DNA of 64,000 nucleotides from Clarireedia homoeocarpa (lineage: Eukaryota; Ascomycota; Leotiomycetes; Helotiales; Rutstroemiaceae), in assembly GCA_001465935.1 (NCBI GenBank), contig LNKV01000013.1, positions 496,001-560,000 on the forward strand, in the 5' to 3' direction. Position 1 is the first letter of the stretch. Each line of letters opens with the position of its first letter. This document shows positions 45,301 through 57,200 of the stretch, piece by piece. Both the position numbers and the translations under genes were made by a program. The notes beneath the pieces are model-generated. The model had not been told where the DNA came from. It worked only from the letters and a program-made list of their open reading frames with translations, and ran no database searches.

Positions 45301-46662
45301 TCTCATACAGCAGAGAGAAGCTGTCCATAAGAAACTTTGGCGTTAAGGACAACTTGATATAAAACACCATAGAACGCGCTTCTCTTCGCACAATTGAGCA
45401 ATAAAGGATCGTCAATCAGCCACACTATATTCGACTCATTGAATGGATAGGGGTGATAAACCTCATCTTTCGAAACTCTCAGCATAGGGATATGGAGGCG
45501 AAGCTGGTCACCGAATCTGATCTTTGTAATATCGCTATATCTTAATGAGCATTACTATTTCATCGCTCAGCAAAGAACTCTGCAGCTCATGAAACAGTGG
45601 CGGAGCTCCAATGCGTCGCATCAAAAAAACGATGTTGCCAACAAACACTCCCTCACCTAAAACAATCAACGCTTCAAATTATTATGCTCCAAAACAATCC
45701 GATGATACTTTCGCATTTATCTTTGCGTTTCCAAGTAAAGACAACGATAATAGCGAACATACTCGGTGAACTCTTCTCGATTAGGGATCTGACTCCCAGG
45801 ACATTGACAGCATCCGTCGTATGGGCCATGATGTGTGCACGGAAATGGTGCAGGTCCGACTACTCTTCGAGCGCACAGCAACTGCAATGAACCAACCTTG
45901 TTGCAGTGTCATGGAAGAAGTGCTTAAGAAATACAACAAGTAATGAATGGACGACATATCTCGCGATGATAAGTACTACCCTTGCTAACAAAAGCAGATA
46001 CCTGCAGTGATCTGAGCAGAGACACATGTAAGAGACTATCAAAATATCCCCCAATACGGCATGTAATCCATTAAGAACGCCCGCGATCAGAGGAGGAACG
46101 AAATGGAAGAGAAAGCAGTAAAAGTGCAAATGGAACACTGTTCAAAGCAAGAACGAGGACACGCGGATGAGGATGGAACGAAAATGAGACTAGTTCTAAC
46201 TGTTTACCGTAATGACTTGTGACAGGACAGCGAATGAGGTGGTGAACGAGTGAAGAGCTTTGCGACTACAATATCATGAAAGTCCCTGGAAATAATAAAC
46301 ACCAGAATGCTACTGATGTCGTCCATGTAGGTAGTCCAGTCTAGACTCTTTTTTTTTGGTTCCCGGCGGGTTCCTGTCAGAAATGAACACTAATCCCCAA
46401 AACAGTTAGCAGCCATCTTGTCCTCAGCCTCAGGCGAACACCCCGCAGACTAGTTCTAATTACTCAATTCGGCCGCTTGAGTTTCTTTTCAAAAGTCGCA
46501 AGTCATCAACTTGCGCTCACTTTTACAGCCCACCCCCCAGCCAACGAGACTCCCCAGATGCTGCATGACCAATTCTGACGGTCATTGTTGAATCTTGGGG
46601 ACGTCAGTCGTAAAATCGAACACGACTAAAATCTTTTCCAGCTTGTCGCAGATACTGCAAAC
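42333..46662. other. long gene-free stretch
   Basis: 4.3 kb with no convincing gene. It contains a TTTCCG hexamer run (about 43208-43231) and CTTTG pentamers just after. Short hydrophobic frames at 44618-44746 and 45860-46138 (both minus) were considered; only the first has a plausible start. Confidence 0.45.
44618..44746 (-). CDS. doubtful small membrane-anchored ORF (42 aa)
   Basis: MRRLCLFLFVLPLLNYAVFS followed by a basic tail (HMFKRRSTTSIL). It looks like a signal anchor, but 42 residues with no context are weak evidence. Confidence 0.15.
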   Translation of the reverse strand: MRRLCLFLFVLPLLNYAVFSMHTKIPNTTKHMFKRRSTTSIL

Positions 46663-49049
46663 ATGGCACCCACAGGCAATTCGGCGAAAGCCCTGCAGAA
46701 TCGATCGAGGCCTGCAGTTGCCCTACCAAGAGCGATTGTACCTGCATTACCTCTTGCCCATGGGAGGAATCAACAGAAAAGGACAGCGGCACGCGAGACA
46801 GTAAAAGAAAATGTGTCGTCAGCTACTGCCCCAGAAACAGATACAGCGCACGCTGTAACGCCCCCAACTACGGATATTTTCCCGAACACGGTTAATGGAA
46901 CGAATGAAGTAATTCCTGTCGAAGAGTCCAGAGAATTCCTCCAGACTACGTCTCAGGTAGCCTCCAACATGTCTGCTCCCGAGAATGTCAACGTAGAGGA
47001 TCGTGAAACTAGTCAGAGTGGAACTTTGGCTGAACACCCCGAGCCAGTTCAAGCAGAAGGTGAGGCAACACAAATCAGCTCAATTCAGTTACTTATGGAG
47101 ATGCGGAACTTTTATATAAGTGCATAGCTAATTGTCCCGCAGCAGATCTCCCACAAGAAGAGCAGCATTCAGCTCCATCGGAATCACAATCCTCCGCATC
47201 AAGATCAACTTTTCACATGCCTCCACCATTCTATCCAGCGAGTCACAACCAGTCGGTCGTATCTTCGGAGTCTGTCAAGCTTCCAGAACACTCCTCGTTT
47301 GAGGTGCATAATCCAATGCACCACGCACACCCTAGTGCGTCAAGCCTCATGTTTGGTGGATATTCTGATTCCAACAATTCGTCTCCAGCACCGCCAGCAA
47401 ATCCTGGTAATATGCCACCATACCAATTTGCGCATCAAGTACCTCAGGGTGCTGTACGTCATGGCCCCCATCTTTCGAACGGTCACCAGCAACACGTGTC
47501 AAACGGATTTTCACCTATCACACCCGCCTTTCCTCCTGGCTACTTTCCCAGACAGGATGGATATGGAGTACCTGCCACTTCTGAAGGCTTTGCTCGTAGA
47601 CAAATGATAGCTCACGGTCCTTCTGATGGATACTCCCCATCTACAACCCCGCAAATCACCGATCTCCACCGACTTAATGGGTTTGACCCCTCTACCCCGC
47701 ACAGCGTCCATGGGTCTCAGTCTTCAGCACCTAATGATCAGGAAATTGGCCCCCCATTCTACAGTCAATACCCAACTGCAGTGATATCTAATGGAACTAA
47801 TGGACATATTGATGATGTACGTTTGTATCAACGGTCGGGACCTAAGCAGAGGACTGGCTCACAAGTCCTGCCGCCTATCCACCCCGCCTATTCACACCCA
47901 AGTCAGCTTCCAATGCAAGTCGACAACCACGACGGCCTTATCGCATACCTACTAGCACATTTTGCAGAAACCGAGTTTTCTGATTCTCTTCTGGAGCTAC
48001 GCTACGCTGATGACCGTGCTACTCCAGTTCGAATCAGTGGTCACAAGTTACTGTTTGCTCGTAGCCCTACCTTGAAAGATCTTATTAAGACGCAATCTCG
48101 AGATGCTGGCGCACAATCAGTACAGCTGGTCTTGATCAAGTCAGATGATCGCTTTCTACGTTCAGATGCTTTTTGGTTGGCTGTACAACGCCTTTACGGT
48201 GGGCCACTATTGGACGTCGGCGCTATGGCTCTTGCTAGCCCTTCGCGATATAATGGAACCGCTCCAATGCCAGGAACACCAGCAGACCGATTCGACTTAG
48301 CTTTAGGCTACGCTGCCTCCGGATCTATTCTCCAAATGCCCCCTGTCATCAATAGAGGTGTCGAAATTGCCAGCCACTTTATTAATTGGGATACCATTGA
48401 AAGGGGCCTCGACTTTGCTCTTGAAGGTGGTCTGGATGGTTCTTGGATCCCTGCGGTTCCTCACCCTAATGATATAACGCAAATAAGTGTATATGGGCCT
48501 GCAGTCAATATGATCATTCACAATGCCTTAAACTTCATCCTAACCTCCTTCCCTCCAAACTTCGAACTGGACACCACCGTTTCCGACCCGCTGTCCAATC
48601 CAAGAATTCCTTCAGTTCCACAAGGTCGTCCGACCCAGCAAAACTCCCGTCTAAGCTTCATCAAATTCGGCGATCACCCTACTGAGGAAAGCCTCCGCTC
48701 TCCTGCTACAAATCCGGTCACTATCACTCTATCAAGGGTTTTGCTCAACCTGCCATTCTATCTACTGAAATACGTTTTAGAATCGTCTCGTTTGGGCAAT
48801 GTCTCTGGTTGGGCTACTTCTTCTCTTCGTCATAAAGTCATGCACACTGTCATTGAAGAACGTGAAAGAAGGAGGCGTAAAGCTCATGACAGCTTACACG
48901 TGCCAAATGAAGAAAGAGTTAAGAACAGCCAGCGATGGAATGCGGTTGGTTGGCAGGAAGCGGTCATATCTCATGATGGTAATGAAGAAATGCCAACACT
49001 GACCAAATCTTGGGTCAATTTCACGATTACCGACATGAATGACAAATAA
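46663..49049 (+). CDS. BTB/POZ-like conserved fungal protein (767 aa)
   Basis: Two exons (46663-47059 and 47143-49049; 83-nt intron, GTGAGG...CCCGCAG) give 767 aa. The first ~330 residues are disordered and rich in Pro, Ser, Asn and His. A fold resembling BTB/POZ follows (LIAYLLAHFAETEFSDSLLELRY, ISGHKLLFARSPTLKDLI, FWLAVQRLYGG), then a helical C-terminal domain ending in TKSWVNFTITDMNDK. BTB-like domains mediate dimerisation or cullin-3 adaptor roles. No DNA-binding motif is visible. The specific function is unknown. Confidence 0.82.
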
Positions 49050-49783
49050 CCTTGGTCTCATGAAGGATTAATGGGCTTTGTAATTGATTAAGGTGCACTG
49101 GCGTTCAGTATTGGTTGATCTGGGTTTGAGGCAAGCGGTATGCCTTTGCATAAAAAGGGAAGGATGGGATTGGTGGACATTTATTCTGGCCTACTATTTT
49201 CTTGAAAGTTGGGAAAATTATCTCCTGATTTATCAATTGCTAGGTCAAAATGGTCACTTTTGCAAAAAGCTTATGGTGGTTGCGATGAATGTATTGCACA
49301 ACGACTCACAGTGGCTACCTCGTAGTCCAAATACAAAATGAAGTTTATACCTTTTGATATAATCAACCTCTGTGAGCAAACTCAATTCATTTGACAAGGA
49401 AAGTCATTGAAATATTGCCAGTGAATCGATATATATACATGTATACGCAGCGAATACTTTTGGCTCTTAGGCAATCTCAACGAAAATGACTACACTCATG
49501 CTGGATCAACGTCAGCGAGGGTGGTGATAAAGCATATGAAATCTTACTAAAATAAAAACATCGCTACCACTTTCTTAACCTGCAGGAGAGGGAAAAATAA
49601 AAGTGGGTCTATCCATTCAATGGTGAAAATTGTTGGTCACATGATGACTATTTTCGAAAATTCGGTTGTGGGCTGCTTGCCCTAGGTCGCCAAAATTCTG
49701 AACCCAGCAAAGCGATTACTGCGACAATTTCGACATCTCGAATCTCCAGACGACCAACGACAACTTGATCGCAATCCGACGAA
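49050..49783. other. intergenic / RPL13 promoter
   Basis: No ORF with support. The distal part should contain the RPL13 promoter; a pyrimidine-type leader lies just upstream of the ATG at 49784. Confidence 0.45.
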
Positions 49784-50611
49784 ATGGCGATCAAGCATAA
49801 CCAGAAGATTCCTCACAACCGTATGTCTCATTAAATTCGTATTTGAAAGCCACAAAGTGCTGATTATTTGGATAGATTTCCGAAAGGATTGGCAACGACG
49901 GGTTCGAGTTCACTTCGACCAGGTAAATTACACACAGCATACAGCAGGAAGAAATGGAATTGGAATCTGACTTTAAACAATAGCCCGGTCGAAAACTCAG
50001 ACGCCGCAATGCTCGTCTCGCAAAGACAGCAGCTGTTGCCCCTCGCCCAATCGACAAGTTGAAGCCAATCGTCAGATGCCCAACTATCAAGTACAACAGA
50101 CGTGTCCGAGCTGGTCGTGGTTTCTCCCTCGCTGAATTGAAGGTAGGAAACTGAAGGGGAAAAGAATTTAAATCAATTGAGGACAGTTTTTCTGATGTCA
50201 TTTTAGGAGGCTGGAATTCCCCGCAAGCTCGCTCCTACGATCGGTATCTCGGTTGATCCTCGCCGCCAAAACCTCTCTGTCGAGTCCCTGAAAGTCAACG
50301 TCGACCGCCTGAAGTCATACCGTGCCCGCCTTATCTTGTTCCCACGCAAACTTGGTCAACCAAAGAAGGGTGACGCAAGCAAGGAGGAGGTCTCGTCCCT
50401 CAAGGACACCAGCAGCCGCATCAAGAATGCTCTGCCTATCTCAGCCACTGAGCCAGGATTCAGTGAGATCAGTAAGAGCGATTTGCCAACACCAGTTGAG
50501 GGTGGTGCGTACAGGAAGTTGCGTGATGCCAGAGCTGAAGCCAGAAACGCTGGCAAGCGTGAGAAGAGAAAGAAGGATGCTGCTGATGAGGCCGCTGCTG
50601 CCAAGAAATAA
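49784..50611 (+). CDS. RPL13: 60S ribosomal protein L13 (eL13), with apparent frameshift
   Basis: Four exons (49784-49820, 49876-49922, 49984-50142, 50208-50611) encode eL13: MAIKHNQKIPHNHFRKDWQ, RVRVHFDQPGRKLRRRNAR, PIVRCPTIKYNRRVRAGRG and a Lys/Ala-rich end (KREKRKKDAADEAAAAKK). Introns are 55, 61 and 65 nt with good signals. After the third intron the frame gives GAG GCT GGA ATT CC, then needs one more base before CGC AAG CTC to continue as RKLAPTIGISVD. As written, exon 4 shifts frame at 50219-50222 and stops at about 50290. An essential, otherwise perfect gene suggests a dropped C in a CCCC run rather than a true pseudogene. The protein binds 28S rRNA in the large subunit. Confidence 0.93.
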
Positions 50612-51281
50612 ATGGTATGATTTACTGATGGGTCTTTGCGGTATTCTTGCGGCGTGCGATGGATGGATGTGGGCAACAATAACAGCTTATAGAGACTGTT
50701 TAGGTTTACCTTCAAGAATTCAACGGATTTTGCACAGCTAACGATTTGTTTAAATGAAAATTTCAGTACAGTGACTGTCCATATATCGGTGATTGGTTGC
50801 GTGGTGTCTGATTGAAGGGTCGTTTACGATGTGTATGTTTGCCGGGATTGAGTTGCACATGCATAGTATACCAGTCTGCGCGCAACCATTTGGGAAAGTT
50901 GATGCGTCGGGTGGAGACGAGACACGGATGATTTTGCAAGTGCAGTCAATAGGGTTGAGGACGTCATCGAGATGCTCGTTAAAGTTATACCATATAAGGG
51001 ATGCATGCTATGAGGGGTTGTATAACTGAGAGATTGGCACTATTTAGATGGCTCGATTGCCCAACCGGGCTACTTGTCCTCGTTGCCGTGGCCCCGACAA
51101 TGCCTTATAAAAATCCTTTGGGAAATTTCTCCAATAGTACCCGTACCACTTCGTGAACTGCTACCCTGATGGAAGTAACATGCCACGGGACGTCGAGATT
51201 CCCAGCAGAGTTCCTTCCATCGCATCATCAACCTACGATTTCCATCAAACCATTTTCGTCCTTTGTGCTTATCTATGCTTC
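50612..51281. other. convergent 3' region
   Basis: Between the 3' ends of RPL13 (+) and the EthD gene (-). Short frames only; nothing supported. Confidence 0.45.
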
Positions 51282-51795
51282 TCACTGTCCAATATTCACA
51301 ACTTCCCCACTCTCCACCAAATACGGCGTATAGAACCCGACCGAAACCAAAGCCCTCGACATATCAACCCAGTTCTCTTGGTCTTTGAGCGCTTTTTCTT
51401 CCCAATCCGGATCAGACATGATATTCCCGATGCTCTGGACACTTGGAAGTGTATACTCAATCACGCAGTCGTAGTCTGCAAAATTCCATGTGGGTCGACT
51501 CTTTTGAATGGTTTGTGCAAGGGGAACGTTGAGGGAGGAGGGCGTCGTGAACTAGGATGGGGAATAACACATGTGTTAGAACGGTGCTGGAAGGTTTCGG
51601 GGGGAAGATGTTACGAACGAGTGCGTAGCGGAGAACACCATGTTTCTTGAAGACGGGCATGGCGGCCGGGAAGTGCACCGACACGATCCAATTCATGAAT
51701 TCTTCGTGGGTGTGCTGAGGTAGACGGTAGTGCGTGAGTGTGAGTTTGATGGGCTGGCTACCAGCTTCTGACTGGGTGTTAGGGGTTTCGGCCAT
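51282..51795 (-). CDS. EthD-domain (dimeric alpha-beta barrel) protein
   Basis: Two exons (51619-51795 and 51282-51551; 67-nt intron with an unusual GTTCGT donor, CTAACAC branch and CCTAG acceptor) give 148 aa. The fold signature is IKLTLTHYRLPQHTHEEFMNWIVSVHFP, with a C-terminal VGFYTPYLVESGEVVN strand. EthD-like small proteins often act as cyclases, decarboxylases or stress proteins near polyketide genes. None of those genes is visible here, so its substrate cannot be named. Length matches the family. Confidence 0.8.
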
Positions 51796-52792
51796 TCTGA
51801 TTATTTCTTCTTGTCATTTACTGGATGCTGTGATTTGGAAAGAGTTGTAAAACGGGAACGGGGATATAAGCAGGAAATTTATATTGCATTTGATTTCTAG
51901 ATATGGAGCTACTGCTGACGCGCCTCGTTCGCTGTGGGAAAGGATGTACATGCAGCTGGGTTTATGAGGTCAAATTGAAAGTTCAAATAACTTGCTCATT
52001 GGCATTATTGAGAAAGCGGAAGTATTTTCGAGGTTCTTTACGTCAATGTTGAGGAATTCCGCCAACTGCGCTTACATCTTACACTTATATCTTACACTTA
52101 GATGCTGTATGTGATGTGATCACCCCTACTTGCGGTGAGATTTTCGTCGTAGCTCAATTTCTTAGGCTATGCTTTATCTGCGTAATGAAGAGACCAGCGA
52201 CGCAATCCTTCGCCGGAAACAACTGATTGAATATGTATCCCAAAAGAATCCGCTAGAATCCTAATTAATACCTTCACAAATTTCACGTTTAGATACTTTT
52301 TTATGCTAGATGGTTTGAATCATTGAAGTTTGAGGTTGGACGTATAAGCAACCCCCTTCGAAGAGTTCACGGGGGTTCTTTCACTAGCTGTGGAATTAGA
52401 CGAGGTAGTTTTACTTGTTTGGTTTATTGATAGAAGGAGCAGAAACGAAAGAGGATAGGGAGTAACAATTGGTTTTGTTTGCGTTGGTCGAGTGAACTAA
52501 GATCAGCTTCGAGTCTAGTTGCTTCCAACTATTACATGAACATGAAAGTCTTTGAGAATGTAAGTACATACCTCTCTCGCCGTTACATATCCACGGAAAG
52601 GAGGGTTTCAACGTGGAACATTGATAACGTGCAAGATACGGACTAGGACAAAATCAATGATACAAGTAGTAAAATGACGAACTATAAGAGAGAGGGAAAG
52701 ACAGGAAGTTCAGAATAAAAATTCAACGCATTTCTTTTGGGTTTGTTTACCTCGTTTTAGACCCTTTACTCCTTTTCCTTACATCTATCACC
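51796..52792. other. intergenic with a possible UTR intron
   Basis: No supported ORF. On the minus strand 52497-52571 has a good intron shape (GTATGT donor, GCTGATCTTAG end, 75 nt). It lies about 220 bp downstream of the Ser-rich gene at 52793-53098 and could be a 3' UTR intron. The flanking frame lacks a start codon. Confidence 0.35.
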
Positions 52793-53098
52793 TCATTTTT
52801 TCGCGCATTGACAAACGCTAGAATAGCATTGGGAACAAGCTTGACTGGTTAAGTACTCAACAAGACCATCTCCCTCTTTGACATTGTAGTCGCCTTTGGA
52901 GCTTTGGTATCCAGTTGCCGGACCGAACCCAGAGTTGGAAGTAGACCCTGTCTCAGCTCTGCCTCTAGAGCTGGATCTCGATCTCCATTGTGTAGATGAT
53001 GATGGAGCCAAGTGACCAGAGTGGCGGTGCTTGGAACCCGAGCTCGATTTGGAGCTGGAGCTCTGGCCATTCTTTTTGTTTCCGGATGATGAAGTCAT
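52793..53098 (-). CDS. small Ser-rich protein with C-terminal Cys cluster (101 aa)
   Basis: A 101-aa ORF starting MTSSSGNKKNGQSSSSKSSS. It is disordered and rich in Ser, Gly, Arg and His, with a C-terminal cluster ACSQCYSSVCQCAKK that could bind a metal. The leader just upstream of the ATG (CCAAACATCTACA) resembles that of the gene at 58805-59044 (CCCAACATCAGATACA), and (AC)-rich repeats lie further up. I read these two and 59428-59928 as paralogues. They are on the same strand and separated here by a solo LTR and element B. Function unknown; no signal peptide. Confidence 0.6.
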   Translation of the reverse strand: MTSSSGNKKNGQSSSSKSSSGSKHRHSGHLAPSSSTQWRSRSSSRGRAETGSTSNSGFGPATGYQSSKGDYNVKEGDGLVEYLTSQACSQCYSSVCQCAKK

Positions 53099-53270
53099 TG
53101 TAGATGTTTGGGGTGTGCGTGCGTGTGCGTGTGTGTATGTGATGGGGTGCTTGGTTTTATGGATAGGAACTGGAGATAGTATGGCTATATATCCAAAATA
53201 AAGCATTGTTTCAACGTGAACAACTATCATAAGATCACGTTAAGTCATTGTTCTAGAACAACCCAATACC

Positions 53271-53768
53271 TGTCGGGATAAGGATTCAATTGACTACAGA
53301 AGGGACTACGGAAGAGGCTACAGGATTTGAACAGAGGATGAACAATGAGGCTATTTTTTGGCGGTCTTCAGCGGGTAGTACACTAAACGTAGTACTTATA
53401 GGCTTCAATGGATTCAACAATAGGTGCAAATCATGCTCGATTCAACTGTCTTAATTCTCTTTTTTTCAGCTATCTACAGTGGGAAGCACCAGCTATATTT
53501 ATAGGCCCTTCAGGCTTATTGCCTTAGGCCCCTCAGGCCTGAACCATAGGCTTCGCAAACCTGGTTCAGTTAAGGTGGTGGGCACATGCCCCACCTACAC
53601 CACTTTTAGTGGTTCCAACACTATTCATGTATGTAGTACAGGAGAGCACGATCATATAGTCTCGACCAAAGTCAATAGAAGTAAATCAACCAAGACTTAC
53701 CTAAACCAAGAGTATAGAATCATCATTATTGAGTGATTCTTATTCCACGGTTTGGAAGTCAACCCACA
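53271..53768. mobile_element. solo LTR (498 bp)
   Basis: TGTCGGGATAAGGATTCAAT at the start and GTTTGGAAGTCAACCCACA at the end, flanked by ATACC and ATGCC (one transition apart). It matches both ends of the shorter LTR at 13582-13744. No internal retrotransposon domains adjoin, so this is a recombined remnant. It ends 32 bp before the left end of element B. Confidence 0.72.
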
Positions 53769-53800
53769 ATGCCACATCACGCAAGCATCAGGAACACGTA

Positions 53801-53843
53801 ACGTCTCTCCCTGCGCCCTGAGACGCCCCCTATAACGAGACAG
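53801..53843 (+). repeat. left terminal inverted repeat of element B
   Basis: Starts ACGTCTCTCCCTGCGCCC and ends TATAACGAGACAG, preceded by TA. Confidence 0.8.
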
Positions 53844-54050
53844 ATTGTGGGAGTACTTCGAGTTTAAGCAATTTAAAATCTATGAACGCTCTAAATTTCT
53901 ATTCATTTTCATTTCAGTTGCATTGTATGCCTCCCCCGAACACTTCTAACCTATTTTTTACGAAAATTATCATTGCGTTGTCGCCGCCCCTTGAATTTAC
54001 AAAGAGCCTCATTTTCCACTATAATAAGAACCCTTGATATACGACACTAC
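53844..54050. repeat. left subterminal region shared with element A
   Basis: Counterpart of 3954-4140. It is less AT-rich than the element A copy, so A looks like the more mutated one. Confidence 0.7.
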
Positions 54051-54260
54051 TGTGAAGTCTTTTCCACCTTTTAAATAAATAGATCGATCAGATCTAGATA
54101 TTCAGGTTCTATGATAAATGCTAAAATGCTATTGCGACTCATGTGGCGGCCGTGGCGTGCCCTGTTACACGACATCACCACAAAGGATGATACCCTCTAT
54201 GAAATAGAGGAAAAAAGAAAGAGATATTCTATATATCATTTATTAATAAGTACGATTTTT

Positions 54261-57200
54261 TCATATTACAAGCTTTGGCCCTTGTTGAAGCTGAAGAATC
54301 GATACTCCTCCTGACTGATGTCCCAAAGCGATAACCCCGCCCCATATAGCTTCACAAGTAGGTCTATAACCAGGAGGTAGCCAAAGAAGATTAGTGATAC
54401 CTTCTGCTAGCCAGTTTTCAGATATATATAAGGTCGGGATCTGTTTGCCGTCGGGAGAGAAAGCGACTGAGTTGACCGCTTTTGTATAGCCCTCGAGTGC
54501 TGGTAGTAGCTGCTGTCCTGTAGCCACGTCCCAGCGCCGGATAGTCCTATCGTCAGACCTAGACATAATCTGCTTGCCGTCGGGAGAGAAGGCAACTGAG
54601 CTGGCCCCATTTATATAGCCCTCGAGTATTGGCAGTAGCTGCTGCCCTGTAGCCGCATCCCAGCGCCGGATAGTCCTATTATTAGACCCAGATACGATCT
54701 GCTTGCTGTCGGGAGAGAAAGCGACTGAGGTGACCTCTTCTGTATGGCCCTCGAGCACTGGCAGTAGCTGCTGCCCTGTAGCTGTATCCCAGCGCCGGAC
54801 GGTCCTATCAATAGACCCAGACACAATCTGCTTGCTGTCGGGAGAGAAAGCGACTGAGGTAACTGGTTCTATATGGCCCTCGAGTACTGGCAGTAGCTGC
54901 TGCCCTGTAGCCGTATCCCAGCGCCGGACGGTCCTATCAATAGACCCAGACACAATCTGCTTGCTGTCGGGAGAGAAAGCGACTGAGGTGACTGGTTCTA
55001 TATGGCCCTCGAGTACTGGCAGTAGCTGCTGTCCTGTAACCGCGTCCCAGCGCCGGATGGTCCTATCGTTAGACCCAGACACGATCTGTTTGCCGTTGGG
55101 AGAGAAAGCGACTGAGGTAACCCATTTTGTATGGCCCTCGAGTACTGGCAGTAGCTGCTGCCCTGTAGCCGTATCCCAGCGCCGGACGGTCCTATCGTCA
55201 GACCCAGATACGATCTGCTTGCCGTCGGGAGAGAAAGCGACTGAGTTAACCCATTCTGTATGACCCTCGAGTGCTTGTAGCATCGCATTCCAATATGTTT
55301 CTACTCTAGAATTTCTCTGGATCCAAGACGGGATATATCTCTTGAAAGTTTCTCGAACAATACTCTTCTCTGGGGCGAAGACAAGAGCCGAGCAATATGC
55401 TTGAAGAGGCGCTTGTTCAATAATTAATCGATTGTGTAAAGCAAACCGCCTTGCATCATATATAAACGCATGTAAATTAGGACTCTCGTTGAACTTATTC
55501 AAATCAGTAGAATCTTCTCTAAAGGCATTCTTAAAATCACATTATGACTTACCTTAATCCAGTTCTCAAGCTTCATTATCATCACGATACCATCTGGCAA
55601 GCTTTTTATTAAGCTAAGCGCCTCAAGCCAGAACACATAACTCGTTCTTAAAAACTGATGAACGGAGCCACCGTCTATGAGATCATTAGTAGTGTGTCCC
55701 CTATCACAGTCAAGTAGATGGTCAACCCAATAGAGACACGAGTATTGCGCTGCAGCGAGAGGATCTGGAACTGGCGGGTCGACCATTTCAGTCAGGAACC
55801 CAGGGGCGCGCAACCCGTATATATCGCGTCGAAGCGTTTTGGACATAACCTCAAGCGACTTTGAGAATATAGTGTAGATTACATCTGCTTTTCCAGAAGA
55901 AAATACTCTGTCGAATGCCCTTTCGAGCAAGAAGTCCTTTGCCGATTGATGGATGAAATACGTGCGATTATCTCGTATAGTGAGGAACGAGCCGCATTTA
56001 TTCACAACTTTCGCGATATTATCGAGGTTGGAAGAGATTTGCCGAGGAAGATTAGAGAGGGCTCCTACTTCGAGGAGGTGCAGTGGGCGGTACGCAAGCG
56101 TTATGGTAGAAAGGACGAGACGGCAGAACTCAGGATCTTTGCGCTGTAGCTGTTCAACTTGACGTAGCATCCGATCGTAGAGCGGTTCTAGCTCGGGCGG
56201 CATGTCCTGAAGCACATCGAGCACATCCCAGCTCTCTACGGGCTCAAGCTCCTTTAAGACAAGAGCCGCCCAGAGAAATGTCCCACTGGCCTTCGCGTAT
56301 ATCTGACCTCGAACTATCTCTTGTAGCTCGCTGTCGTCCTCAATATGTCGCAGTTTGGAAACCTTGAAATCGATAAACGCCTTTACAGCACGAGAAACAT
56401 GCTCTCCGTTGAGCTCAAGGCTAAGCCTCATCTGCCTATGATCAGGTCTCAGCCGCGCCTCAATGTTGGGTTCGTTGCGGCTTGACACAATCCATTTAAT
56501 ACAAGGGAATAATGAGGCAGTTTGACTAATTAGATCTAAAAGCTGGTGAAGATTTGCTTTGCATTCGTCGAGCGCATCGATGACCACATAGATGCTCTTT
56601 AAGCTTGGGTCTTGCAGAATGCTTGTGAAGATTTCAGATAATGCAACCCAGGCGTTTGCATCTTCAAAAAGGGCCTTGCCAGCGTGGTCGTACTTCTTCC
56701 GCACATGCGAGATAAGCAATGGTTGCTGGTCGACGAGCAAGTAAATAAGACCGCGGAGTGCGGCTGACGCATTATCAATGCGGTCATCTGTAGCCTGGCA
56801 GAAGAAGTATGACAATAGCGTGGTTGCCTGTTTGTCTCTCAGCTTTGTCGAAGGGCTCATTTCATCGAGGATGCCGCTAATAAGCATTGTTTTTCCTTTA
56901 CCGGGGTCACCTTTGATCCAAAGTATCCGGCTCTGTGTATTGTGACGCCATTGTAAGAAATCGGGATGTTTAAGGATCCATTGGTAAGAGTCTCGCAACA
57001 GCCCGCCCTTCGTGTCCTCGATCCGCTTCTTGTCCTCGCGGGGATCTGTTACCCGCAGGTCTTGTATACAACTTTGGCTCTGAGGGTCGAGTGGATTCTG
57101 CTCGTCTTCTTGCAAAAAGCGATTAGCAGATAGCTAAAGATAAAGCGATTGATCGTGTGTTTACCTGTTAGCGATCTCTGGATCTTCTTCTTCAGCCGGC

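Noticed and set aside
45860..46138. Hydrophobic 92-aa minus-strand frame
   Set aside because: Hydrophobicity is spread without clear spans or loops, and there are no splice signals, conserved motif or context.
40483..50987. A ~20-bp near match (TCGAGATGCTCG...AAAGTTA) at 40483-40502 and 50966-50987
   Set aside because: Too short and isolated to define a repeat family here.
54703..55263. Plus-strand repetitive frame opposite the WD40 repeats
   Set aside because: Antisense shadow of the WD40-coding units.
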